A stretch of 8,255 nucleotides of DNA from HGM05232 sp036661515 (GTDB lineage Bacteria > Bacteroidota > Bacteroidia > Bacteroidales > Muribaculaceae). Made by a program: the position numbers and the translations under genes. Every line of letters starts with the position of its first letter. Position 1 is the stretch's first letter. This document shows positions 1 to 6,756 of this stretch, one piece after another. The notes under the pieces are model-generated. The model was given only the letters and a program-made list of their open reading frames with translations. It was not told the DNA's origin and did not search any database. Where the stretch lies: assembly GCA_036661515.1 (NCBI GenBank), contig JAVWYO010000090.1:1-8255 (forward strand), in the 5' to 3' direction.

Positions 1-23
1 AAACCATATAACAAATACTATTT

Positions 24-509
24 ATGAAATTAGATGAAGAGCTCATAAAAATTAAAGAAATAGATACTCTTGATGATATTTATGCGCTGGTCGTTAATCG
101 TGTTGAGTATCTTAAGGAACTTCAAGGAGACATGACCGATGAATATCAAGAATTGCTCAAAAATGATCTTCACAGTTTCATAACGAGTGCTATGCACGAT
201 GGCGCGATGCGCGTATATACTGTAACTTATAAAAGAGAACCTGTATCATTTGGCATTATGTTGTTTAAAAGAATACCAGGAGATAGAAACAACTGTTCCT
301 TTTTGGAAGCCGACATTATGAATATGTACACGCTACCTAAATACAGAAAATGTGGATTATCATCAATGTTATTAGATGTAATGATTGAGAAGGCTCGACA
401 CATTGGTGTAGTAAAACTTTCGTTACACACCTCAAAAGCTGGTGAAAAGCTGTATCGCAATCATGGCTTTAAAGAGCCACAGTTTCCTGTCCTTGAACTT
501 AATCTATAA
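24..509 (+). CDS. GNAT-family N-acetyltransferase
   Basis: This 161-residue protein looks like a single-domain GNAT acetyltransferase, which moves an acetyl group from acetyl-CoA to an amine. The substrate cannot be told from sequence. The core acetyl-CoA motif is R108-K-C-G111-L-S113, the R/Q-x-x-G-x-G/A pyrophosphate loop with S in the last position. It follows the beta-4 strand (about 94-103, ADIMNMYTLP) and precedes helix alpha-3. A motif-B-like end, LHTSKAGEKLYRNHGF (134-149), matches the usual A-x-x-L-Y-x-x-x-G-F pattern. There is no signal peptide or membrane segment, so it is probably cytosolic. The ATG at 24 is the first possible start after an in-frame stop at 9-11, and no Shine-Dalgarno is visible, as usual in Bacteroidota. 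Only 23 bases of upstream DNA are present, so operon membership on that side is unknown. It converges on mlaF with a 6-base gap. The family call is firm; the function is open. Confidence 0.85.
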   Translation: MKLDEELIKIKEIDTLDDIYALVVNRVEYLKELQGDMTDEYQELLKNDLHSFITSAMHDGAMRVYTVTYKREPVSFGIMLFKRIPGDRNNCSFLEADIMNMYTLPKYRKCGLSSMLLDVMIEKARHIGVVKLSLHTSKAGEKLYRNHGFKEPQFPVLELNL

Positions 510-515
510 TAGGAC

Positions 516-1286
516 CTACTCTTTTGTGTTGTGAATTATGTATTCTCTAACTTTCTGAAAAAGGTCGGTTGCAAACACAAATTGAGATAAGGCTTGGTTA
601 TTACTCTTAAATAATTCTTTGGTATTTCCAACCCAATCATTATATCCCTTATTAATAAAGGTGATGTTTTCTCCAATTCCAAGCACTGAATTCATATCGT
701 GAGTGTTGATAATCGTAGTGATGTCATATTCATGTGTGATGTCACTAAGAAGTTCATCAATCATTATTGAGGTTTTGGGATCAAGACCCGAATTAGGCTC
801 ATCGCAAAATAAATATTTAGGATTTAATGCTATTGCGCGCGCAATAGCTGCACGCTTTTGCATACCGCCACTTATCTCTGATGGATATTTTGCATCGGCA
901 TCTTTAAGGTTTACACGTTCAATACAAAACATGGCACGCTCTTTCATCTCGGCTGGTGTCATTTTAGAGAACATCTTGAGCGGAAACATCACATTACCTA
1001 ATACTGTTTCAGAATCAAATAATGCCGACCCTTGAAATAGCATTCCTATTTCAGCTCTAAGATCTCGAACTTGACTTCCACTCATAAGCATCAAATCTCT
1101 GCCATCATAGAGTATTTCGCCCTCTTCGGGACGTATAAGACCAACGATGCTCTTCATCAATACCGTTTTACCAGAGCCACTTTGTCCTATGATAAGATTT
1201 GTCTTTCCATCATAGAACTTTGCACTTAAATTGTGTAGTATCGTTTTATCGTCAAACGATTTTACAATATTCTTTACCTCTATCAT
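516..1286 (-). CDS. mlaF: MlaF-type ABC transporter ATPase (phospholipid/MCE transport)
   Basis: This 256-residue ATPase is the predicted cytoplasmic motor of an Mla (MCE) lipid transporter, which moves phospholipids between the inner membrane and the outer membrane. All ABC motifs are visible: Walker A GQSGSGKT (34-41), Q-loop Q85 within MLFQGSALFDSETV, signature ISGGMQKR (138-145), Walker B YLFCDEP with D162/E163, D-loop SGLDP, and H-loop H196 in NTHD. The F-Q-x-x-A-L-F-D-S-x-T-V stretch after the Q-loop and the SGGM-x-K-R signature are typical of MlaF/Ttg2A rather than other ABC ATPases. It begins 1 base after the mlaE stop, so the two are surely co-transcribed and probably translationally coupled. 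Length is close to the family norm (about 250-270). No MlaD gene follows: the next gene is a convergent acetyltransferase. The role in lipid asymmetry is inferred from family membership. Confidence 0.92.
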   Translation of the reverse strand: MIEVKNIVKSFDDKTILHNLSAKFYDGKTNLIIGQSGSGKTVLMKSIVGLIRPEEGEILYDGRDLMLMSGSQVRDLRAEIGMLFQGSALFDSETVLGNVMFPLKMFSKMTPAEMKERAMFCIERVNLKDADAKYPSEISGGMQKRAAIARAIALNPKYLFCDEPNSGLDPKTSIMIDELLSDITHEYDITTIINTHDMNSVLGIGENITFINKGYNDWVGNTKELFKSNNQALSQFVFATDLFQKVREYIIHNTKE

Positions 1287-1287
1287 A

Positions 1288-2037
1288 TTATTGCAACATA
1301 ATTTTTGTAAGTATTACATCTAAAAGTAATATAATAATACTACTCGTCACAACTGCATCGGTGCTTGATTTACCTACTTCAAGTGATCCTCCATTAACGT
1401 AATAGCCATAGTATGATGCTACGCTACTTATTACAAAGGCGAAAAATAGAGACTTGATTATTGCATACCACACATACCACTCCTTAAAGGCGGTCTGTAA
1501 GCCATATATATAGGTAGATACTGAAACTATATCAGTAAACTCAGCCACAAAATAGCCTCCGATTAACCCCATGCTCATACTAAAGATTACAAGTATTGGC
1601 ATAAAAGTAATAAGAGCCATAATCTTTGGTAATACTAAATAATTGCACGAATTAACGCCCATTATTTCAAGAGCATCAATCTGTTCTGTAACGCGCATAG
1701 TGCCTATTTCCGACGCTATATTTGAGCCTATTTTTCCCGCTAATATCAAGCAAAGAATTGATGATGAAAATTCAAGCAATATCACGTCACGCGTTGCAAG
1801 ACCCACTGCATAGCGAGGTATCAACGGCGAATTTACATTTAGTTGCATCTGTATAGCGCACACAGCACCAATGAACAACGAAATAATTATTACTAATGGT
1901 ATTGAGTCAATCCCAAGTTTTGATATTTCGTCAACGTATCTTTTAAAAAATACTTTACATTTATCGGGAACTGAAAACACACGGCTCAAAAATAACACGT
2001 AGTGCCCAAACATTCCAAGTGATTTAATTATAAGCAT
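1288..2037 (-). CDS. mlaE: MlaE-type ABC transporter permease
   Basis: This 249-residue integral membrane protein is the permease partner of MlaF in an MCE phospholipid transporter. The family hallmark E-I-G-T-M-R-V-T-E-Q-I-D-A-L-E-I-M-G-V-N lies at about 110-129, with another conserved stretch near the C-terminus (GGSLEVGKSSTDAVV, about 216-230). About five hydrophobic segments are visible, near 46-65, 86-103, 138-164, 189-209 and 228-247. I chose the ATG at 2037 because the protein then begins MLIIKSLGMFGHYVLFLSRVF, which matches where Bacteroides homologues start as I recall them. A GTG at 2079 would add 14 residues (263 in all) and is the earliest possible start, since an in-frame stop lies just upstream of it. 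However, a good promoter -7 match at 2057-2064 falls inside that extension. The gene directly precedes mlaF with a 1-base gap. The family call is firm; the start is moderately sure. Confidence 0.9.
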   Translation of the reverse strand: MLIIKSLGMFGHYVLFLSRVFSVPDKCKVFFKRYVDEISKLGIDSIPLVIIISLFIGAVCAIQMQLNVNSPLIPRYAVGLATRDVILLEFSSSILCLILAGKIGSNIASEIGTMRVTEQIDALEIMGVNSCNYLVLPKIMALITFMPILVIFSMSMGLIGGYFVAEFTDIVSVSTYIYGLQTAFKEWYVWYAIIKSLFFAFVISSVASYYGYYVNGGSLEVGKSSTDAVVTSSIIILLLDVILTKIMLQ

Positions 2038-2056
2038 ATTCTCTATTAATATTTTG

Positions 2057-2064
2057 CAAATGTA
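2057..2064 (-). promoter_or_regulatory. Candidate Bacteroidetes -7 element for mlaE-mlaF
   Basis: On the minus strand this reads TACATTTG followed by C, an exact match to the Bacteroidetes housekeeping -7 consensus TAnnTTTG(C). Transcription would begin near 2050, giving a leader of roughly a dozen bases before the mlaE ATG at 2037. No clear -33 TTTG box is visible at the expected distance, so this is a motif match only. If real, it rules out the GTG start at 2079. Confidence 0.35.
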
Positions 2065-2122
2065 ATCAAAATAGCCCACACCTCATTTATTACACAACCT
2101 ATTTTCGCTTAATCAAAATATT

Positions 2123-2130
2123 TATCTTTG
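2123..2130 (+). promoter_or_regulatory. Candidate Bacteroidetes -7 element (distal, udk operon)
   Basis: TATCTTTG is an exact match to TAnnTTTG. It lies about 135 bases upstream of the udk ATG. A TTTT tract at 2102-2105 could be a poor -33 box, but the spacing (17) is short. It is weaker than the match at 2172-2179 because of its distance, and chance matches are expected in AT-rich DNA. Confidence 0.22.
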
Positions 2131-2171
2131 TTTTTTTCATCGTTATGCTATCTTAGAATATTATTTTCAGT

Positions 2172-2179
2172 TATATTTG
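2172..2179 (+). promoter_or_regulatory. Candidate Bacteroidetes -7 element (proximal, udk operon)
   Basis: TATATTTG followed by C matches TAnnTTTG(C) exactly. The start of transcription would fall near 2185-2188, leaving a leader of about 80 bases before the udk ATG at 2266. No good -33 TTTG is seen 19-21 bases upstream. It is the best placed candidate promoter for the four-gene plus-strand operon. Confidence 0.35.
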
Positions 2180-2231
2180 CACTTAAGTAATACAAAATAT
2201 TTTTTTGTGTTACTTGTTTGGCGCTAAAACG

Positions 2232-2244
2232 AATGCGTCGCATT
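2232..2244 (+). repeat. Small inverted repeat in udk leader
   Basis: AATGC-GTC-GCATT is a perfect 5-bp inverted repeat with a 3-base loop, about 21 bases before the udk start codon. It is followed by the AT palindrome AATTATATAATT (2245-2256) and a T run (2255-2261). It could fold in the leader RNA, or be an operator half-site pair, or be chance. The stem is too short and too far from the T run to be a convincing intrinsic terminator. Confidence 0.3.
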
Positions 2245-2265
2245 AATTATATAATTTTTTTAAAG

Positions 2266-2883
2266 ATGATTATTATAGGAATTGCTGGAGGTACTGGTTC
2301 AGGTAAAACTACAGTCGTACGTAAAATTATGGAACGTCTGCCATTGGGTGAGGTAGATATAATACCCCAAGATTCATATTATAAAGATTCGAGCCACATT
2401 CCTGTTGAAGACCGTCAAAAGATAAATTTTGATGAGCCCGATGCTTTTGAATGGGATCTTCTTGTGAGTCATCTTAAAATGCTTAAAGCTGGTGATGCGA
2501 TAGAGATGCCTACCTATTCATTTCTATCATGTACAAGGCAAGAAGAAACTGTACATGTGGAACCTCGCGACGTGGTAGTCGTTGAGGGAATATTAGTCTT
2601 AACCGATAAGAGATTACGTAATATGATGGACATCAAAGTATTTGTTGATGCCGATGGCGATGATCGACTTATTCGTGTTATTAATCGTGATTGTATCGAA
2701 CGTGGACGAACGCCCGAAATGGTTATTGAACGTTATGAACGTGTACTTAAGCCGATGCACATTCAGCATATAGAACCAGCCAAACGCTATGCTGACCTAA
2801 TTGTGCCTCAAGGTGGTAATAATGAGGTGGCTATTAATCTATTGACCGACTACATTAAAAGTCGGCTAAACTCAAAAAAATAA
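2266..2883 (+). CDS. udk: Uridine kinase (uridine/cytidine salvage)
   Basis: This 205-residue P-loop kinase is predicted to phosphorylate uridine and cytidine to UMP and CMP with ATP or GTP in cytosolic pyrimidine salvage. Walker A is GGTGSGKT (8-15). The catalytic Asp region is QDSYYKD (35-41, D36), followed by NFDEPDAF (54-61). A Walker-B-like strand VVVVEGIL is at 103-110. The RDCIERGRTPEMVIERY helix and lid (141-157) and KPMHIQHIEPAKRYADLIVP (162-181) match the Udk C-terminal half. The segment that reads YDYVAHTR in E. coli reads YSFLSCTR here (84-91), losing an Asp and a His; Bacteroides homologues appear to share this. I chose the ATG at 2266 because the family starts right before the P-loop strand. 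A TTG at 2218 would add 16 basic and hydrophobic residues with no family counterpart. It heads the plus-strand operon, with lptB 14 bases downstream. Confidence 0.93.
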   Translation: MIIIGIAGGTGSGKTTVVRKIMERLPLGEVDIIPQDSYYKDSSHIPVEDRQKINFDEPDAFEWDLLVSHLKMLKAGDAIEMPTYSFLSCTRQEETVHVEPRDVVVVEGILVLTDKRLRNMMDIKVFVDADGDDRLIRVINRDCIERGRTPEMVIERYERVLKPMHIQHIEPAKRYADLIVPQGGNNEVAINLLTDYIKSRLNSKK

Positions 2884-2897
2884 GAAACGTTTACAAT

Positions 2898-3749
2898 ATG
2901 GAAGAAAACTTACCCATTGAGGATAACGATGCCACTACTGAAATTGTGGTTGAGCAATTAGATGAATCTAACGAAGATGAGGTTACACCAAAGCATTCTT
3001 ATGATGGGAAAATGGTGCTAAGGACAGAAAATCTCGTAAAAAAATATAGACAACGCACCGTTGTAAATCATGTTTCAATAAATGTAAAGCAAGGTGAAAT
3101 TGTAGGACTACTTGGGCCAAATGGAGCTGGTAAAACCACTACATTTTATATGACCACAGGACTTATAACTCCTAATGAGGGGCAAATTTTCATTAACGAC
3201 CTAAATATTACAAAATTCCCTGTTTATAAACGTGCTCAGAACGGAATTGGGTATCTTGCTCAGGAGCCATCGGTGTTTCGTAAACTTTCGGTGGAAGATA
3301 ATATCCGTTCTATTATGGAGATGTCGGATACATCAAAGGAATATCAGCGTGAAAAACTCGAAAGTCTTATTGCCGAATTTAGATTAGAGAAGGTACGTAA
3401 AAATCTCGGAGACCAACTCTCTGGAGGTGAGCGCCGACGCACCGAAATAGCACGTTGTCTTGCTATTAACCCTAAATTTATTATGCTTGATGAGCCATTT
3501 GCTGGGGTCGATCCTATTGCTGTGGAAGATATCCAATATATTGTATATAAACTCAAAGAGAAAAATATAGGCATTTTAATTACCGACCATAATGCTCCCG
3601 AAACGCTAAGTATTACCGATCGCGCTTATCTGCTTTTTGAAGGTAAAATACTATTTCAAGGTACTTCTGAAGAGCTTGCCGTAAATCCGATTGTGCGAGA
3701 AAAATATTTAGGACGAAATTTCGTATTCCATCGCAAAAACTTCGAGTAA
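2898..3749 (+). CDS. lptB: LPS export ABC transporter ATPase LptB, with acidic N-terminal extension
   Basis: This 283-residue ATPase is predicted to be the cytoplasmic motor of LptB2FG, which extracts lipopolysaccharide from the inner membrane and drives it to the cell surface. Motifs: Walker A GPNGAGKT (73-80), Q-loop Q122 in YLAQEPSVFRKLSVEDN (the LptB-like hallmark), signature LSGGERRR (174-181), Walker B FIMLDEP with D198/E199, FAGVDP, and H-loop H231 in TDHN. The ABC domain begins at M39 (MVLRTENLVKKY), which is where most Bacteroidales LptB proteins start as I recall. Here an open frame adds 38 residues with 13 acidic side chains, making it longer than the usual 240 or so. The ATG at 2898, 14 bases after udk, is favoured by the compact operon. 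An ATG at 3012 is the alternative and would leave a 128-base gap. LptF and LptG are not in the window. Confidence 0.92.
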   Translation: MEENLPIEDNDATTEIVVEQLDESNEDEVTPKHSYDGKMVLRTENLVKKYRQRTVVNHVSINVKQGEIVGLLGPNGAGKTTTFYMTTGLITPNEGQIFINDLNITKFPVYKRAQNGIGYLAQEPSVFRKLSVEDNIRSIMEMSDTSKEYQREKLESLIAEFRLEKVRKNLGDQLSGGERRRTEIARCLAINPKFIMLDEPFAGVDPIAVEDIQYIVYKLKEKNIGILITDHNAPETLSITDRAYLLFEGKILFQGTSEELAVNPIVREKYLGRNFVFHRKNFE

Positions 3750-3785
3750 TATTAAAATAGTGTTCCTGAATAAAGTCTTATAACT

Positions 3786-6752
3786 ATGAATGAAGCAAGT
3801 TTAAGTCAATTATATCTTAAAGATACAGCCTTCCAAAATCTTATGCAGAAACGCATTTTTAATGTGCTTCTTATTGCTTCTCCCTATGATGCTTTCATGA
3901 TGGAGGAAGATGGAAGGGTAGAGGAACAAATATATTTTGAATACGTAAGGCTAAATCTAAGTTCGCCTCCACGAGTTCAACAAGTCATTGATTATAAATC
4001 TGCTTATGAACGTCTATCCGAAAAGCATTACGATCTAATCATTGCAATGCCTGGTGTTGATATAAGTGATACATTCAGCAATTCGAAAGAAATTAAAAAA
4101 TCATATCCCAATATTCCCATTGTTGTTCTCACTCCTTTTTCACGTGAAGTCTCGGCTCGGCTCGCTAATGAGGATTTTAGCGGTGTCGATTATGTATTTA
4201 GCTGGCTTGGAAATGTTGACCTACTTCTCGCAATTATTAAGTTGATAGAGGATAACATGAATGCCGATAACGATATTAATAAGGTTGGCGTTCAATTAAT
4301 ACTTCTTGTGGAGGATTCGGTGAGATTTTATTCATCAATTTTACCCACACTCTATAAGTTTTTATTACGTCAATCTCTAATTTTCTCAACAGAAGCCCTT
4401 AATGAGCATGAACAGATGATGCGCATGAGAGGCCGTCCTAAAGTAATGCTGGCAAGAGACTATGAAGAAGCTGAATTGATATATAAAAAATTTCAGAAAA
4501 ATATTCTTGGAGTAATAGCCGATGTTTCGTTCAAGCACAAAGGCGTGAAGGATTCGGCTGCTGGACTACATTTTGCCAAATATGTGCGTAGTTGTGACTC
4601 TTATTTACCTATAATAATAGAATCGTCAGAGCCCGAAAATGCTGAAAAAGTAAAAGAGTTTAAAGGCGTATTTTTAGATAAAAATTCTAAGAAATTACCC
4701 GTTGATCTTGGCAGAGCGGTAATGGAAAATTTTGGCTTTGGTGACTTTATCATTCGTAATCCTCTTACTAATGAGGAAATTTTACGCATCAAAGATTTAA
4801 AGGAACTACAATATCATATCTTCGATATTCCAGCCGAGTCATTATTGTATCATGCTTCTTATAATGATATTTCGCGGTGGCTATATTCCCGTGCAATGTT
4901 CCCAATAGCTGATGTTATTAAAGCTCATAGATTTCGCGATATTAATGAAGCTCCTGCTGTGAGACAATTATTTTTCGATCTTATTGTTAAGTATCGTAAA
5001 ATGAAAAATCGTGGAGTTGTTGCTATCTTTCATAAAGATAGATTTGACCACTATTCTAATTTTGCTCGTATAGGGCAGGGGTCAATGGGAGGAAAGGGTA
5101 GAGGTCTTGCTTTTATCGATTCTATAATAAAGAAAAATACTATTTGCGATGATTTCGATGGTGTGTCGGTTTCTATACCCCGAACTGTGGTGTTATGTAC
5201 CGATATTTTTGATGAATTTATGGAAGCAAATAATCTTTATCCTGCAGCTCTATCAGATCTTCCTGATGACTCTATTTTACAATATTTTTTACAGGCACGA
5301 CTTCCCGAAAGACTTATTGAAGATTTTTTTGCACTGTTTGAAGTCATAAATAAGCCCCTTGCAATTCGTAGCTCAAGTCTTCTCGAAGATTCACATTATC
5401 AGCCTTTTGCGGGCATATATTCAACATATATGATACCTCATCTCGATGATAAATACGCCATGCTCCAATTGCTCGGAAATGCTATAAAAAGCGTGTATGC
5501 TTCAGTGTTTTATAGCGACAGTAAGGCTTATATGACTGCTACAAGAAATATTATTGATCAAGAAAAAATGGCAGTTATCATTCAAGAAGTTATTGGTGAA
5601 AATTATGGTGATACTTATTATCCATCATTTTCTGGAGTGGGACGTTCGCTAAATTATTATCCTATCAATCACGAACAAGCAGAAGATGGGGTGGCTGAAA
5701 TTGCAGTAGGACTCGGTAAATATATCGTTGATGGAGGGTTGTCGTTAAGATTTTCTCCTAAATATCCCGAAAATGTGTTGCAGACAAGTACTCTTGATCT
5801 CGCTTTGCGTGATACGCAAACTCGTTTTTATGCTCTTGATCTTAAAAATAGTTCCGAAAATTTCAGCGTTGATGATGGATTTAATATAAAGAAGGTGAAA
5901 ATTCAAGATGTCATTGAAAATGGCTCTCTTAGATATATGGTATCAACCTATGATCATCTTGACCAGGTTTTACGCGATGGCGAATATGGAGACGGACGGC
6001 GTGTTGTTACTTTTGCTAACATTTTGAAGCACAAAGTATTCCCCCTTGCTGAAATAACCGATTTTATGCTTTCGCAAGGTCAACGTGAAATGGGACGTCC
6101 TGTAGAAATAGAATTTGCTGGAGTTATTGATAGTAGTGGAAAGGCTAAAGGTCAAGTATATTGGTTGCAAATACGGCCTATCGTTGATAGAAAAGAAATG
6201 CTTGATGAGAAAATAATGGAGATTAGCCCCGAAAATCTTATTTTAAAGAGTAACACGGCTCTTGGTCATGGAATGATGGAGAATATTTGCAATATTGTTT
6301 ATGTTCGCACCGAGAAATTCTCTTCTTCAAATAATTCGCTCATTGCGCGTGAAATTGAAAAAATTAATCGTAACTTTACGGAGCAAGATGAACCTTATAT
6401 ACTGATAGGTCCTGGACGGTGGGGCTCAAGTGATACTGCTTTAGGTATCCCCGTAAAATGGGCACACATTTCAGCTGCAAGATTAATTGTTGAGTCTTCA
6501 ATACCTGGATATCGCATTGAGCCAAGTCAAGGCACTCACTTTTTTCAAAATCTTACATCTTTTGGTGTAGGATATTTTACAGTTGATAATCCCGATGATG
6601 GAAGCATATATGATGTGGAATATTTAAATGATATGCCTGCTGTGTATGAATCAGATTTTGTGAGAATAGTGAAATTTTCTGATCCTTTGACTGTTGGTAT
6701 TAATGGTAAAAAAGGACAAGGAATTGTTGTTAAACCTAATATAAAAAATTAG
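3786..6752 (+). CDS. Tandem receiver-like / PEP-synthase-type ATP-binding domain protein
   Basis: This 988-residue cytosolic protein would usually be annotated phosphoenolpyruvate synthase, but it has only part of that enzyme. Residues 24-155 form a degenerate receiver domain: acidic E40/E41/D42, but no phospho-acceptor Asp (DLIIAMPG, 83-90) and no conserved Lys near FSWLG. Residues about 168-320 form a second receiver with a full-looking set: E176/D177 in LVEDS, D246, S280/S281 and K299. A linker (320-423) leads to the PPDK_N/PEP-synthase ATP-binding domain (about 424-800). It retains the nucleotide residues: GGKGRG with K437, LAIRSSSLLEDS with R528, PFAGIYSTY (540-548), EIEF with E776, and LQIRP with Q795/R797. 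The swivelling phosphohistidine domain and the PEP-binding TIM barrel are absent. Instead a C-terminal region of about 185 residues has LIGPGRWGSSD (873-883) and SQGTHFFQN (914-922). It lies 36 bases after lptB and 4 bases before the coiled-coil gene. Domain calls are good; the reaction is unknown. Confidence 0.88.
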   Translation: MNEASLSQLYLKDTAFQNLMQKRIFNVLLIASPYDAFMMEEDGRVEEQIYFEYVRLNLSSPPRVQQVIDYKSAYERLSEKHYDLIIAMPGVDISDTFSNSKEIKKSYPNIPIVVLTPFSREVSARLANEDFSGVDYVFSWLGNVDLLLAIIKLIEDNMNADNDINKVGVQLILLVEDSVRFYSSILPTLYKFLLRQSLIFSTEALNEHEQMMRMRGRPKVMLARDYEEAELIYKKFQKNILGVIADVSFKHKGVKDSAAGLHFAKYVRSCDSYLPIIIESSEPENAEKVKEFKGVFLDKNSKKLPVDLGRAVMENFGFGDFIIRNPLTNEEILRIKDLKELQYHIFDIPAESLLYHASYNDISRWLYSRAMFPIADVIKAHRFRDINEAPAVRQLFFDLIVKYRKMKNRGVVAIFHKDRFDHYSNFARIGQGSMGGKGRGLAFIDSIIKKNTICDDFDGVSVSIPRTVVLCTDIFDEFMEANNLYPAALSDLPDDSILQYFLQARLPERLIEDFFALFEVINKPLAIRSSSLLEDSHYQPFAGIYSTYMIPHLDDKYAMLQLLGNAIKSVYASVFYSDSKAYMTATRNIIDQEKMAVIIQEVIGENYGDTYYPSFSGVGRSLNYYPINHEQAEDGVAEIAVGLGKYIVDGGLSLRFSPKYPENVLQTSTLDLALRDTQTRFYALDLKNSSENFSVDDGFNIKKVKIQDVIENGSLRYMVSTYDHLDQVLRDGEYGDGRRVVTFANILKHKVFPLAEITDFMLSQGQREMGRPVEIEFAGVIDSSGKAKGQVYWLQIRPIVDRKEMLDEKIMEISPENLILKSNTALGHGMMENICNIVYVRTEKFSSSNNSLIAREIEKINRNFTEQDEPYILIGPGRWGSSDTALGIPVKWAHISAARLIVESSIPGYRIEPSQGTHFFQNLTSFGVGYFTVDNPDDGSIYDVEYLNDMPAVYESDFVRIVKFSDPLTVGINGKKGQGIVVKPNIKN

Positions 6753-6756
6753 AGAT

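Noticed and set aside
489..515. Inverted repeat GTCCT...AGGAC between the convergent acetyltransferase and mlaF genes as a bidirectional terminator
   Set aside because: The stem is only 5 bp with a 17-base loop and has no clean T run on either side, so it is not convincing.
703..1035. Plus-strand 110-residue open frame inside mlaF
   Set aside because: It is antisense to strongly conserved ABC motifs, and its translation has no recognisable features.
2038..2079. GTG start giving mlaE 14 more residues
   Set aside because: The ATG at 2037 matches the family N-terminus better and a promoter-like -7 match lies within the extension. It is not fully excluded.
2232..2261. Leader hairpin plus T run as a transcription attenuator or riboswitch for udk
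   Set aside because: The 5-bp stem is weak and separated from the T run by about 10 bases; no alternative fold, leader peptide or known riboswitch core is visible.
2218..2265. TTG start giving udk 16 more residues
   Set aside because: The added residues (MALKRMRRINYIIFLK) have no family counterpart, and the ATG at 2266 sits exactly where Udk proteins begin.
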